A stretch of 64,000 nt of DNA, taken from the NCBI GenBank assembly GCA_002261155.1, contig NKXN01000030.1, positions 62,001-126,000 on the forward strand. Direction: 5' to 3'. Numbering within the stretch: the first letter of the stretch is position 1; every line of letters starts with the position of its first letter. Both the position numbers and the translations under genes were made by a program. Shown piece after piece: positions 50,877-59,543 of the stretch. The notes below the pieces were generated by a model. It searched no databases. It saw only the letters and a list, made by a program, of their open reading frames with translations, and was not told where the DNA came from. Source of the DNA: Bacillaceae bacterium SAS-127. GTDB lineage: Bacteria; Bacillota; Bacilli; Bacillales; Domibacillaceae.

Positions 50877-51152
50877 TTATTTAACTACTTGAAATATGTG
50901 GTTTTTTTTCAAAACGGGTTTTATTTTGAAGAGTACGTGGTGAAGAATTTCTCGACGATAGACGGAGTAAAGCGCTGGAGTGAGATGTAATGTCTTCATA
51001 AATAATTCAATGCGACGATTAATGTAACGATTCATTTGATCTTGATAAAATAACTCTCTTTTTTTAATTTTCTCTTCTACCTCTTTTGAAAGTCTTACAG
51101 CAAATTGAGAAACAGAATAATCAAGTGTTCCGCAGAATTCAGCTACTGTCAT
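50877..51152 (-). CDS. small basic protein of unknown function
   Basis: 91 residues, mostly helical, with many Lys/Arg and several histidines. It begins MTVAEFCGTLDYSVSQFAVR, has a charged middle (SKEVEEKIKKREL) and ends KKNHIFQVVK. No membrane segment or known motif is seen. A very strong ribosome site (ggaggaaggagg) precedes the ATG, and a terminator follows. It has its own transcription unit between hssR and a repeat element. Confidence 0.6.
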   Translation of the reverse strand: MTVAEFCGTLDYSVSQFAVRLSKEVEEKIKKRELFYQDQMNRYINRRIELFMKTLHLTPALYSVYRREILHHVLFKIKPVLKKNHIFQVVK

Positions 51153-51307
51153 AGCTCATTCCTCCTTCCTCCCAACATTGTAAATTGCTTATGAATATAT
51201 CTTAACACATTATTTACAAAAACTTAACATAAATATATTTATTTTTTTTATTTTTATGATATATAACTGCAAACGTGCAAACATTTGCCCATTTATCTTG
51301 CATTTTT

Positions 51308-51364
51308 CAATCAGTGGGGATGAAGCCCTGGACTGATTGAAGCTTCACTTTATGAAGTGATTCC
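51308..51364. repeat. dispersed hairpin repeat, family 2, copy A
   Basis: caatcagt (51308-51315) pairs with actgattg (51332-51339), enclosing ggggatgaagccc. A second small stem, cttcactt/aagtga, follows. Aligned with 56683-56740 the block agrees over about 55 bases with few changes: caatcagtgggg.atgaagcc, actgattgaag, ttcac.tta.. and tgatt. Confidence 0.7.
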
Positions 51365-51385
51365 CGAAATTTATAGATCGTAAAC

Positions 51386-51422
51386 AAAAAGTGACTCAAA
51401 CAAAAAGTTTGAGTCACTTTTT
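51386..51422 (-). terminator. terminator of the MFS exporter gene
   Basis: aaaaagtgactcaaac / gtttgagtcacttttt, a perfect 16-base stem with a 5-base loop. T tracts are present on both strands. Confidence 0.9.
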
Positions 51423-51429
51423 TCTATTA

Positions 51430-52929
51430 TTAGCTTTCTGGTTGAGCGGTTACTTCTGTTGTTGGCACGGGACGTTTGAGAAACAGTGCGAGAATAAGAG
51501 CAATTGAAGCGATAGCGACCGAAATCGAGAAAGAAAAATTAATGCCATGCAGGATGGCTTCATTCATGATTTGTGCTTTCATCTCACTTAACTGAGCGGC
51601 ATTTGGCTGCACAGCGGAGGAGAGATTTTGCATTGCTTCCTCTGATAATCTTTTCGCTTCCACTTCTGTTCTGTTTTGCATCAATGTCACAAGAAAAGCG
51701 GATCCGACGGCACCTGAAACTTGCTGCAATGTATTGTTCATGGCTGTTCCATGCGGATTCATATGAGCTGGTAATTGGTTCAGTCCGTTCGTCATCACTG
51801 GCACCATCACCATCGACATACCAAACATACGAAGAGTATAAATCATCATAATATAGCCGTAGGAAGTCTCTAATGTTAATTGGCTAAACATATAAGTCGT
51901 TAATATCGTGATCGATAAACCAGTGACTGCCAACATTCGCGCACCAAACTTATCAAATAATTTACCTGTAATTGGAGACATAATTCCCATCACAAGAGCT
52001 CCAGGCAACATTAATAATCCGGAATGAAGCGGAGAAATGCCTCGCAACGTTTGAACATAAATGGGCATTAATAGCATCGCTGAAAACATAGCCATTGAAA
52101 TGACGACAGAGATCGCAGAAGAGAGTGCGAACATTGGATAACGATAAATACGAAACTCCAAAAGTGGCTCATCTAGGCGAAGCTGTCGAGTAATAAATAC
52201 AATGAGTGAAAGGACTCCAACGATAATTGGTCCATAAACAAGTAGAGAATCCCAACCTTTTTCTCCAGCTGAACTGAACCCGTACAATAGCCCACCGAAA
52301 CCAATACTCGATAAGATAAGCGATAAAACATCAAGTTTGATTTGACGTTGTGGCGTAATATTTTTCAGTTTGAAAAAGGCAAAAACTAACGTTATTGCAG
52401 CAAACGGAAGAACGACATCAAATAATGTACGCCAAGAATAGTGTTCAATGAGCCAGCCTGACAGCGTAGGGCCAATAGCTGGGGCTGTGATCATGACAAG
52501 CCCGAAGATCCCCATAGCCGCTCCACGACGTTCAATCGGAAAACTAACGAGCATGACGTTCATAAGTAGAGGCATCATCATTGCCGACCCTGACGCTTGA
52601 ATCATTCGAGCTAACAATAGCACGTTGAGAGATGGGGCAAGACTAGCTAGTAAAGTACCTGCTGTAAAAAAAGCCATCGCAAAAATAAATAATTTTCGGT
52701 TGGTGAATTTTTGGATGAAGAAAGCACTAGCAGGAATCAACACTCCATTGCCGAGCATATAACCTGTAGATAGCCATTGTACAGCTGAAGCAGAGGCATT
52801 AAATTCTTTCATGATTGACGGAAGTGCGACATTTAACAGTGTCTCGTTTAAGATCGATACGAAAGCACCGACAAATAAAATAGCGATCATTCCATAAGGC
52901 GGTTTATTCATTGTTCCTTGTGTATTCAA
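51430..52929 (-). CDS. MFS multidrug exporter, DHA2 (14-segment) type
   Basis: 499 residues. The first segments carry VGAFVSILNETLLNVALPSI and the loop motif AFFIQKFTNRKLFIFAM. Motif C is ITAPAIGPTLSGWLIE, diagnostic of proton-driven antiporters of the EmrB/QacA/LmrB group. It exports drugs or other amphipathic compounds; the substrate is unknown. It is transcribed divergently from a TetR gene, the usual arrangement for a substrate-induced pump. Confidence 0.9.
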   Translation of the reverse strand: MNTQGTMNKPPYGMIAILFVGAFVSILNETLLNVALPSIMKEFNASASAVQWLSTGYMLGNGVLIPASAFFIQKFTNRKLFIFAMAFFTAGTLLASLAPSLNVLLLARMIQASGSAMMMPLLMNVMLVSFPIERRGAAMGIFGLVMITAPAIGPTLSGWLIEHYSWRTLFDVVLPFAAITLVFAFFKLKNITPQRQIKLDVLSLILSSIGFGGLLYGFSSAGEKGWDSLLVYGPIIVGVLSLIVFITRQLRLDEPLLEFRIYRYPMFALSSAISVVISMAMFSAMLLMPIYVQTLRGISPLHSGLLMLPGALVMGIMSPITGKLFDKFGARMLAVTGLSITILTTYMFSQLTLETSYGYIMMIYTLRMFGMSMVMVPVMTNGLNQLPAHMNPHGTAMNNTLQQVSGAVGSAFLVTLMQNRTEVEAKRLSEEAMQNLSSAVQPNAAQLSEMKAQIMNEAILHGINFSFSISVAIASIALILALFLKRPVPTTEVTAQPES

Positions 52930-52996
52930 ATTGCACCCTCCTATACTAGGTGTATAAAATAATGTACTTGTGTTATAGCAGGATCTTATTTTATAC

Positions 52997-53018
52997 TGTT
53001 GTTACAAAAATAGCAACA
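52997..53018. promoter_or_regulatory. candidate TetR operator
   Basis: tgttgtta...ta.caaca inverted repeat (8-base arms with one mismatch, 6-base centre) in the 177-base divergent region between the exporter and TetR genes. Confidence 0.4.
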
Positions 53019-53106
53019 AAAAAATTAACGAGGTTGATTCACCTTTGATAATAGGCTACGATACGGTTGTACAGGCAGTTCAATTGTGTGAAAATGAGGT
53101 GATCAA

Positions 53107-53946
53107 ATGATGGATCGGAAACGCCAAGTCATCGAAATGGCACATATCCTTTTTATTGAAAAAGGATATGCAACAACGTCCATTCAAGATATTTTAGATA
53201 AAAGCAAAATTTCTAAAGGGACATTTTATAATTATTTTTCATCAAAGAAAGAATTATTAATGACGATATTCGAAACGATTAAGAACGAAACGAATAAACG
53301 GCGTGTAGCTATACTCGCTGGACGATCGACTTCAGATAAAGAAGCATTTATGGAGCAGATTGCGGTTAAAATGAAAGTGAATCAAGAAAACAACTTATTT
53401 GCTCTTTTCCAAGGAGTATTTGCTTCAGAGGATGAAGAATTAAAGAAAGTAGTAAAAAGCCATCACTATGAGGAAATACAATGGCTACAAAAGCGGATGT
53501 TGGAGTTGTATGGTGAGGAAGTTTTGCCTTACTCATTAGATTTGGCAGTTGGACTGTTTGGGATGATGCAAAACTATATCCACTTCTTTCTAATGGTCGA
53601 TCAAGGAATGGATATTGATAAGGTCATTCGGTACTCTATCCGTCGCTTAGAAACGATTGTTGCCGATGTGAAAGAATGTGGCGATCAATTACTAGAAGGT
53701 GATCTATTAAACAACCAGTTTTCGGAAACAAGCTTGTTAAAAGCAAATAAAAAACGGCTGATCATCCAGAAAATTAATGTGATGTTAAAAGGTGCGGATG
53801 CGGAGCAGCGTGAATTGTTGCTTTTTGTGCAAAATGAATTCAGTCAACACGAACCTCGTCGGGCGATTATTGAGTCGATAGTAGTTGCTATCACTAATCA
53901 TTCAGAACTTAAAAGCTACATACAAGATTATTTTGAAATAAAATAA
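53107..53946 (+). CDS. TetR-family regulator
   Basis: 279 residues, longer than the usual 190-210. The N-terminal HTH (about 10-55) has TTSIQDILDKSKISKGTFYNYF. The ligand domain follows to about 190. The last 80 residues (LLEGDLLNNQFSETSLLKAN to the end) form an additional helical region. It probably represses the divergent MFS exporter. Two adjacent ATG codons (53107, 53110) share the site gaggtg. Confidence 0.85.
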   Translation: MMDRKRQVIEMAHILFIEKGYATTSIQDILDKSKISKGTFYNYFSSKKELLMTIFETIKNETNKRRVAILAGRSTSDKEAFMEQIAVKMKVNQENNLFALFQGVFASEDEELKKVVKSHHYEEIQWLQKRMLELYGEEVLPYSLDLAVGLFGMMQNYIHFFLMVDQGMDIDKVIRYSIRRLETIVADVKECGDQLLEGDLLNNQFSETSLLKANKKRLIIQKINVMLKGADAEQRELLLFVQNEFSQHEPRRAIIESIVVAITNHSELKSYIQDYFEIK

Positions 53947-53960
53947 TTAAATTATATTGT

Positions 53961-53992
53961 GAGGCGATTACATAGCGGAATCGTCTTTTTTT
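53961..53992 (+). terminator. terminator of the TetR gene
   Basis: aggcgatt / aatcgtct stem (one G-T pair) followed by seven T. Confidence 0.7.
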
Positions 53993-54067
53993 ATGTTAAT
54001 TTAAAATTATGAGAAAATTTAAACAAAAAATAATCACTTGCTGAATATCGAGATAGAGGTGTGAACA

Positions 54068-54781
54068 GTGAAGCAAAAAGTCTTAACATCGATGAAGATT
54101 ATTCCACTTGGGGATCGCGCGGTAACCGTTCGACTGGGGGATGAAATTAGTAGCGATGTTCATCGAAAAGTACGAGCTTTTACTAGAGGCTTAGCAATAG
54201 AGAAGTGGCCGGGGGTCGAAGAGTGGGTTCCGTCTTTCGCCGCGGTCACGCTTTACTATGAGCCTTTACAGACGAACTTTCAAACATTAAAGGAACGAAT
54301 ATTAGAAGAGATAGAGAAGATTGTCTATGAAGAAGAAAGAGAGCCGCGCTTATTGCATATTCCCGTTTTGTATGGGGGAGAAAGTGGCCCAGATCTTCAA
54401 GAGGTAGCCGCTTTTCATCACCTGGAGGTAGAAGACGTGATTCGGCTTCATACGGAGCCGGAGTATGTTGTGTACATGATCGGATTCGCTCCTGGGTTTC
54501 CCTATATTGGAGGGCTATCAAAGCAACTCTACACTCCGAGAAAAGAAACGCCTAATTTACATATTCCCGCTGGTTCTGTCGCCATAGGAGGTCAGCAAAC
54601 TGGCGTGTATCCGATTCAATCTCCCGGTGGATGGCATGTTATTGGTCGGACACCGTGGGATTTATTTCATCTAAAACATCAGCCGCCAAGCTTGCTTCAT
54701 GCGGGTGACAAAATTAAATTTGTTGCAGTTGATGAACGTCAATTTGAGGAAGAGAGGGGGAGTACAACATGGCAATGTTGA
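54068..54781 (+). CDS. pxpB: 5-oxoprolinase subunit B (KipI homologue)
   Basis: 237 residues. Contains IPLGDRAVTVRLGDEIS, VPSFAAVTLYYEPL, YMIGFAPGFPYIGGLSKQL, TPRKETPNLHIPAGSVAIGG and QTGVYPIQSPGGWHVIGRTP, the PxpB/allophanate-hydrolase subunit 1 signature. With PxpA and PxpC it opens 5-oxoproline to glutamate using ATP. In B. subtilis the same protein, KipI, inhibits KinA autophosphorylation. GTG 54068 follows gaggtg. It overlaps pxpC by 13 bases. Confidence 0.94.
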   Translation: MKQKVLTSMKIIPLGDRAVTVRLGDEISSDVHRKVRAFTRGLAIEKWPGVEEWVPSFAAVTLYYEPLQTNFQTLKERILEEIEKIVYEEEREPRLLHIPVLYGGESGPDLQEVAAFHHLEVEDVIRLHTEPEYVVYMIGFAPGFPYIGGLSKQLYTPRKETPNLHIPAGSVAIGGQQTGVYPIQSPGGWHVIGRTPWDLFHLKHQPPSLLHAGDKIKFVAVDERQFEEERGSTTWQC

Positions 54782-55776
54782 TTGCTCGTCCGGGGATTTT
54801 TACCACCGTTCAAGATCGTGGCCGAACAGGTAATAGGCAGTATGGTGTAGTAGTGTCCGGAGCGATGGATGATTTATCACTTCGTCTTGGCAATTGGTTA
54901 GTTGGGAATGAAGGTGGTACTGGTGCCCTTGAGATGACGATGACAGGAGCAAGCGTTCAATTTGATGAACCTGTTTTTGTTGCTTTCACTGGGGCAGAAG
55001 CGAACATTGAGTGCAAAGGGAAATCAATTCCGATGTGGCGTCCCGTCTATATACCTCCAAGAAGTGAAGTGCATGTAAAGCGATTGATCCAAGGGAGTCG
55101 CATCTATTTGTCTATTGCTGGAGGAATAAATGTACCGAAAGTATTAGGTAGCCGCTCTACTTATACTCGAGGTCAATTTGGGGGATTTGAAGGTCGAGCT
55201 TTAAAAAAGGGGGACAATCTTCCGATCGGTCACCCAGGTGAAGCCGTTCAAGCGGTGATGGATACTATATCTAAAGCGAATGATCGTGTATTAGCGATGA
55301 ACTGGGGAATTTCTGCTTCCGTTTACCAATCTTTAAAAAATACTCGTTTGCGTTGTGTAGAGGGAAGTGAGTATTCTTATTTCATAGCTGCCTCACAACA
55401 AGATTTCTGGCGGACACCTTATAAAATTACACCGGAATCCGATCGAATGGGCTTTCGGCTAGACGGTGCTCGTTTAGAAATGAATGAATCAAAAGAGATG
55501 ATTTCTGAAGCTGTAGCGATAGGAACGATTCAAGTACCTGCATCGGGTCAACCGATCATTTTAATGGCAGATAGGCAAACGACAGGTGGGTATCCGAAAA
55601 TAGCCAATGTGACGACGGTGGATATCCCTAGTCTGGCTCAAAAAATACCTGGAGCAGAGGTGTACTTTCAGTATGCCACGTTAGAAGAAGCCCAACAATT
55701 ATACATTCAAAGGGAATATGAATTACAAATGATTCGAGCAGTGATTCAACTGAAATGGAGAAAGGAAAAAGGATAA
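54769..55776 (+). CDS. pxpC: 5-oxoprolinase subunit C (KipA homologue)
   Basis: 335 residues of the biotin-dependent-carboxyltransferase-like PxpC family: [57 protein letters not shown] and the late block [13 protein letters not shown]. It forms a complex with PxpB. The stop TAA overlaps the pxpA ATG by one base. The operon order is B-C-A rather than the B. subtilis A...B-C arrangement. Confidence 0.94.
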   Translation: MAMLIARPGIFTTVQDRGRTGNRQYGVVVSGAMDDLSLRLGNWLVGNEGGTGALEMTMTGASVQFDEPVFVAFTGAEANIECKGKSIPMWRPVYIPPRSEVHVKRLIQGSRIYLSIAGGINVPKVLGSRSTYTRGQFGGFEGRALKKGDNLPIGHPGEAVQAVMDTISKANDRVLAMNWGISASVYQSLKNTRLRCVEGSEYSYFIAASQQDFWRTPYKITPESDRMGFRLDGARLEMNESKEMISEAVAIGTIQVPASGQPIILMADRQTTGGYPKIANVTTVDIPSLAQKIPGAEVYFQYATLEEAQQLYIQREYELQMIRAVIQLKWRKEKG

Positions 55777-56531
55777 TGAGAGTAGATATTAACTGCGACT
55801 TAGGGGAAAGTTTTGGTGCTTATCGAATGGGAGCAGACGAGGAGATTATGCCGTTTATTACGTCTGCTAATATTGCATGCGGTTTTCATGCCGGAGATCC
55901 TGTTGTGATGCGACGAACAGTAAAACTTGCGTTAAAGCATAGTGTAGCCATTGGTGCTCATCCAGGATTTCCTGATCTCAGTGGTTTTGGTCGCCGACCA
56001 ATGGAACTCTCTGCTGAAGAAGCATACACATCTGTTTTATACCAACTGGGGGCTTTATCAGCTTTCGTTCAAGCGGAAGGTGAAAAGCTTCACCATGTCA
56101 AACCGCACGGAGCTCTTTATAATATGGCGGCAAAAGACAAGCAACTAGCGGAAGCAATTGTTCAAGCAGTTATGGATTTTGATTCCTCACTCATATTATA
56201 TGGGTTGTCAGGGAGTGAACTGATTAAAGCGGGGAAGACGGCTAGATTAAAGGTAGCTGAAGAAGTCTTTGTTGACCGCACATATCAAGTGGATGGATCA
56301 TTAACGAGCAGACGAGATCCAAAAGCCTTCATTTCTACTGATCAAGAAGCGGTTCAACAAGCGATTCGTCTCGTTCAGGAAGGTGTAGTGGAGGCGGTTA
56401 CTGGAGAAACAGTTGCTATGTCAGCAGATACCATTTGTATTCATGGAGATGGTCCTCATGCTCTTACTTTTGCGAGCTATATTCGTAAAGAACTTGAAAG
56501 CCGAGGTATCGTCATTCAAACGATCAAATAA
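55776..56531 (+). CDS. pxpA: 5-oxoprolinase subunit A (LamB/YcsF)
   Basis: 251 residues. It begins [20 protein letters not shown] and includes [45 protein letters not shown] and CIHGDGPHA, the complete LamB/YcsF pattern with conserved Asp/His residues expected for ATP-dependent ring opening. ATG 55776 follows aaggaaaaagga; an upstream ATG (55755) would lengthen the protein without a ribosome site. It is the last gene of the operon, ending at a strong terminator. Confidence 0.95.
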   Translation: MRVDINCDLGESFGAYRMGADEEIMPFITSANIACGFHAGDPVVMRRTVKLALKHSVAIGAHPGFPDLSGFGRRPMELSAEEAYTSVLYQLGALSAFVQAEGEKLHHVKPHGALYNMAAKDKQLAEAIVQAVMDFDSSLILYGLSGSELIKAGKTARLKVAEEVFVDRTYQVDGSLTSRRDPKAFISTDQEAVQQAIRLVQEGVVEAVTGETVAMSADTICIHGDGPHALTFASYIRKELESRGIVIQTIK

Positions 56532-56576
56532 AAAAGTTGACCATCATATGTTTTTGTATGACGGTCAACTTTTTTT
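56530..56576 (+). terminator. terminator of pxpBCA
   Basis: aaaaaagttgacc / ggtcaactttttt with the inner pair tcata/tatga, followed by T residues. Confidence 0.9.
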
Positions 56577-56578
56577 AT

Positions 56579-56668
56579 CCCGCATTAACGGGCAGTAAGA
56601 CCCTCACCTCCAAATAGCAAGAGAAGCAAAGCTATTTAGATGAGGAGTCAACTGCCCGTAAACGCCCG
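56579..56668. repeat. dispersed structured repeat, family 1, copy 2
   Basis: Begins cccgcattaacgggcagt and ends actgcccgtaaacgcccg. The outer stem acgggcagt (56588-56596) pairs perfectly with actgcccgt (56651-56659). The inner stem is ctca + aaatagc (56603-56618) with gctattt + tgag (56631-56644). It shares its ends with 22137-22203, while the inner stems differ in bases but keep pairing. Confidence 0.75.
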
Positions 56669-56682
56669 ATTCGTTCAACTAA

Positions 56683-56740
56683 CAATCAGTGGGGGATGAA
56701 GCCCCCCACTGATTGAAGGTTCACGTTATAAAATGATTTC
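56683..56740. repeat. dispersed hairpin repeat, family 2, copy B
   Basis: caatcagtggggg and cccccactgattg form a perfect 13-base stem around gatgaagc-type loop bases. The tail aaggttcacgttataaaatg matches copy A at 51340-51358. The tail overlaps the last codons and the stop (56726-56728) of the malic enzyme gene. It is separated from family 1 copy 2 by only 14 bases. Confidence 0.75.
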
Positions 56741-57982
56741 AGCAGGCTTTACTTGAATAGCTGATAGCTGGTAGGTTTTATGACGTAGGGAATCAACATT
56801 AATATGTTGGCGAGCGACACCAGAGTGAATAGCAGCAGCGGCCACGGCAGCGGCTACTTCTGGTGCAACTCGGGCATCAAATGCTGAAGGGATGATATAA
56901 TCATCTGCTAGTTCATGGTCTGCTATGAGGGAAGCGATGGCGTGAGCGGCGGCAATTTTCATTTCTTCATTAATGTCGGTTGCTCGGGTATCAAGTGCTC
57001 CGCGGAATATCCCTGGAAAAGCAAGAACATTATTTACTTGGTTAGGAAAATCTGAGCGTCCTGTGCCAATAATTTTAACTCCAGCTGCTTTTGCCTCTAT
57101 AGGATCAATTTCGGGATTAGGATTGGCCATTGCAAAGACGATCGGATCTTGTGCCATTGTACGGACCATTTCTGATGTTAATGCTCCAGCAGCAGAAACG
57201 CCAATAAATACGTCACTATTGATGATCGCTTTTTCAAGTGTTCCTTCTATTCGGTTAGGATTAGTGAACGTTGCGATTTCTTCCTTTACCGAGTTCATCC
57301 CATGGGGCCTTCCTGCATATATCGCTCCTTTGGAATCACACATAATGATTTCCTTCACGCCAAAGCTGTATAATAATTTAGCGATAGCGATCCCGGCAGC
57401 ACCTGCTCCATTAATAACCACTTTAATATCGTTAAATGTTTTGTGAACGAGCTTTAATGAGTTAATTAAGCCAGCAAGGGTTACGATGGCTGTTCCGTGT
57501 TGGTCATCGTGAAAGATTGGAATATCCGTTTCTTTTTTTAACCTTTCTTCGATCAGGAAGCAATTAGGCGCTTTAATATCCTCTAAATTGATACCACCGA
57601 AGGAAGATTGCAATAATTTAACCGTTTTGATGACTTCTTCAGGATCTTTCGTGTCAATACAAATAGGAAAAGCATCAACGCCTGCAAAATTTTTAAATAA
57701 AATGGCTTTTCCCTCCATAACAGGTAGCGAGGCATCTGCTCCGATATCACCAAGACCTAAAACCGCTGTCCCATCTGAAACGACCGCAACAGTATTCGCC
57801 TTCATAGTATACTCATATATCTTTTCGGGATGAGCATGGATTTCTAAGCATGGCTCTGCTACTCCAGGCGAATACACAAGACTTAAATCTTTTACATTTT
57901 TTACATTTAATTTCGCTGACGTTTCTAACTTTCCTTGGTGGTGTCGATGAATTTCTAAAGCATCTTCTCGCAAATTGTGCAT
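56726..57982 (-). CDS. NAD(P)-dependent malic enzyme (YtsJ-like)
   Basis: Oxidative decarboxylation of malate to pyruvate. 418 residues of the short bacterial type: SLVYSPGVAEPCLEIH, VSDGTAVLGLGDIGADASLP, VMEGKAILFK, FHDDQHGTAIVTLAGLI (metal site) and the Rossmann motif INGAGAAGIAIAKLL. It is similar to B. subtilis YtsJ (about 410 residues). The last codons lie in a dispersed repeat, which may have altered the C-terminus. An ATG follows aaaggagag. A near-cre sequence lies upstream. Confidence 0.92.
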   Translation of the reverse strand: MHNLREDALEIHRHHQGKLETSAKLNVKNVKDLSLVYSPGVAEPCLEIHAHPEKIYEYTMKANTVAVVSDGTAVLGLGDIGADASLPVMEGKAILFKNFAGVDAFPICIDTKDPEEVIKTVKLLQSSFGGINLEDIKAPNCFLIEERLKKETDIPIFHDDQHGTAIVTLAGLINSLKLVHKTFNDIKVVINGAGAAGIAIAKLLYSFGVKEIIMCDSKGAIYAGRPHGMNSVKEEIATFTNPNRIEGTLEKAIINSDVFIGVSAAGALTSEMVRTMAQDPIVFAMANPNPEIDPIEAKAAGVKIIGTGRSDFPNQVNNVLAFPGIFRGALDTRATDINEEMKIAAAHAIASLIADHELADDYIIPSAFDARVAPEVAAAVAAAAIHSGVARQHINVDSLRHKTYQLSAIQVKPAEIIL

Positions 57983-58010
57983 ATGTTTACTCTCTCCTTT
58001 TGTTATTTAA

Positions 58011-58024
58011 GTAAAACGCTCTCA
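58011..58024 (-). promoter_or_regulatory. near-consensus cre before the malic enzyme gene
   Basis: On the minus strand TGAGAGCGTTTTAC fits TGWNANCGNTNWCA except for the final two bases. It is 29 bases before the start codon, after a possible TATAAT (58039-58034). Confidence 0.35.
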
Positions 58025-58179
58025 GAAGCCTGCATTATAAGTTAATGTTTTTTATTGTATAACAGCCTAAAAAGATAATCAACAAAATTTTCAGAAAATT
58101 AACAAAAGTAATAAAGAGTCATCAATTGTTTTGTTAAAACAAATATTTTATTGATAAAAAATAAAAATTCAAAAAAGTG

Positions 58180-58208
58180 TTGCTATTGATGAGTTGATCC
58201 TGTACAGT
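58180..58208 (+). promoter_or_regulatory. sigma-A promoter of the met operon
   Basis: TTGCTA (58180-58185), 17 bases, TACAGT (58203-58208), 32 bases before the S-box aptamer. Confidence 0.6.
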
Positions 58209-58240
58209 AATAAAAACGAAAAATTTCAAATTAAATATGT

Positions 58241-58355
58241 TCTTATCAAGAGAAGTGGAGGGACTGGCCCGATGATACTTCAGCAACCGGCTATTTGTAA
58301 GTCAAGGTGCTAAATCCAGCGGATGAAAGATCCGAAAGATGAGGAGAAGTGATAG
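58241..58355 (+). ncRNA. SAM-I riboswitch (S-box)
   Basis: Contains tcttatcaagagaagtggag, gggactggcccgatga, cagcaaccggc, aaggtgctaa and gaaagatgagga in the conserved order. The closing stem pairs tcttatca with tgataga. A terminator follows at once, so metI-metC should be off when S-adenosylmethionine is high (known mechanism). Confidence 0.97.
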
Positions 58356-58392
58356 AAAAAAGCCTTCTTCTTAAGAAGGCTTTTTATTTTTT
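58356..58392 (+). terminator. S-box-controlled terminator
   Basis: aaaaagccttctt / aagaaggcttttt perfect stem, then a T-rich tail. Confidence 0.92.
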
Positions 58393-58428
58393 TCTAAATA
58401 AATTACTTGTTAGTAAGGGGAGGATAAT

Positions 58429-59538
58429 ATGGGAAATAAGCATATAGAGACGATTTTGGCGCAAATTGGTAACCGGAGTGAAGAACAGACGGGGGCAGTG
58501 AATCCACCTGTTTATTTTTCTACTGCTTATCGGCATGAAGGAATTGGTCATTCTACCGGGTTTGATTATGTTCGTACAGGAAATCCGACTAGACATATTG
58601 TAGAACAAGCAATAGCGGAGTTAGAAGGGGGCGATGCCGGGTTCGCTTTTTCTTCAGGTATGGCGGCTATTCATACAATTTTATCGTTAACTGAGCCTGG
58701 AGATGACTGGCTTGTATCTGCAGACCTTTATGGAGGCACGTATCGATTATTCGAGAAGATGTGGAAAAAGTATCGCGTATCGTTTACCTATGATAGCTTT
58801 CAAAATTTGTCTAAAACGAAAGAGAAGCTATTGCCAAATACAAAGGTCATTTTCCTTGAAACGCCAACGAACCCTCTTTTACAGGAAGCAGATATAAAAG
58901 CTGTCGCCGCTTTTGCTAAGGAGCACGGGTTATTATTGATTGTTGACAATACATTTTACACGCCATTACTCCAACGTCCACTTTTAGCTGGAGCGGATAT
59001 TGTCATCCATAGTGCCACGAAGTATTTGGGTGGACATAACGATGTATTAGCAGGGCTAGTAGCTGTGAAGGGTGAGGAGTTAGCAGGAAAAATAGCAGAG
59101 CTGCAAAATGCAGGTGGAGCAGTTTTATCACCGTTCGATTCTTGGTTATTAATTCGCGGGTTAAAAACGCTAGGGCTGCGAATGAAACAGCACGAAGAAA
59201 ACGCCAAGCAAATAGCCGAGTTCTTTCGATGTTGCTCGGAAGTAACGGATGTTTTTTATCCAGGTCGTGGAGGGATGTTATCTTTCCGAATAGCGTCAGA
59301 AGGTTGGATCGATCCTTTTTTGCAAAGTCTTCAGTTGATCTCATTTGCGGAAAGTCTCGGTGGAGTTGAAAGTTTTATTACGTATCCCGCCACACAGACC
59401 CATATGGACATTCCAGAAGAAGTACGACTTGAGCGCGGAGTTTGTAATCGTCTGCTACGATTTTCGGTCGGTATTGAGCATACCGAAGATTTATTAGCTG
59501 ATTTAACACAGGCATTTCACAAAATGAAAGAGGAGTGA
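58429..59538 (+). CDS. metI: cystathionine gamma-synthase / O-acetylhomoserine thiolyase
   Basis: 369 residues, PLP fold type I: VNPPVYFSTAYRHEGIG, YVRTGNPTRHIVEQAIAELE, SSGMAAIHTILSL, VDNTFYTPLLQRPL and the PLP lysine in VIHSATKYLGGHNDVLAGL. The residue block YGGTYRLFEK replaces the cysteine motif of methionine gamma-lyase. It is close in length and motifs to B. subtilis MetI (373 residues), the first step from O-acetylhomoserine to cystathionine or homocysteine. It lies directly behind an S-box. The stop overlaps the region before metC. Confidence 0.93.
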   Translation: MGNKHIETILAQIGNRSEEQTGAVNPPVYFSTAYRHEGIGHSTGFDYVRTGNPTRHIVEQAIAELEGGDAGFAFSSGMAAIHTILSLTEPGDDWLVSADLYGGTYRLFEKMWKKYRVSFTYDSFQNLSKTKEKLLPNTKVIFLETPTNPLLQEADIKAVAAFAKEHGLLLIVDNTFYTPLLQRPLLAGADIVIHSATKYLGGHNDVLAGLVAVKGEELAGKIAELQNAGGAVLSPFDSWLLIRGLKTLGLRMKQHEENAKQIAEFFRCCSEVTDVFYPGRGGMLSFRIASEGWIDPFLQSLQLISFAESLGGVESFITYPATQTHMDIPEEVRLERGVCNRLLRFSVGIEHTEDLLADLTQAFHKMKEE

Positions 59539-59543
59539 TAGGT

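Noticed and set aside
56973-57446. 157-residue open frame antisense to the malic enzyme gene
   Set aside because: Lies wholly inside a well-conserved gene, lacks a ribosome site and has composition of a reverse-strand shadow.
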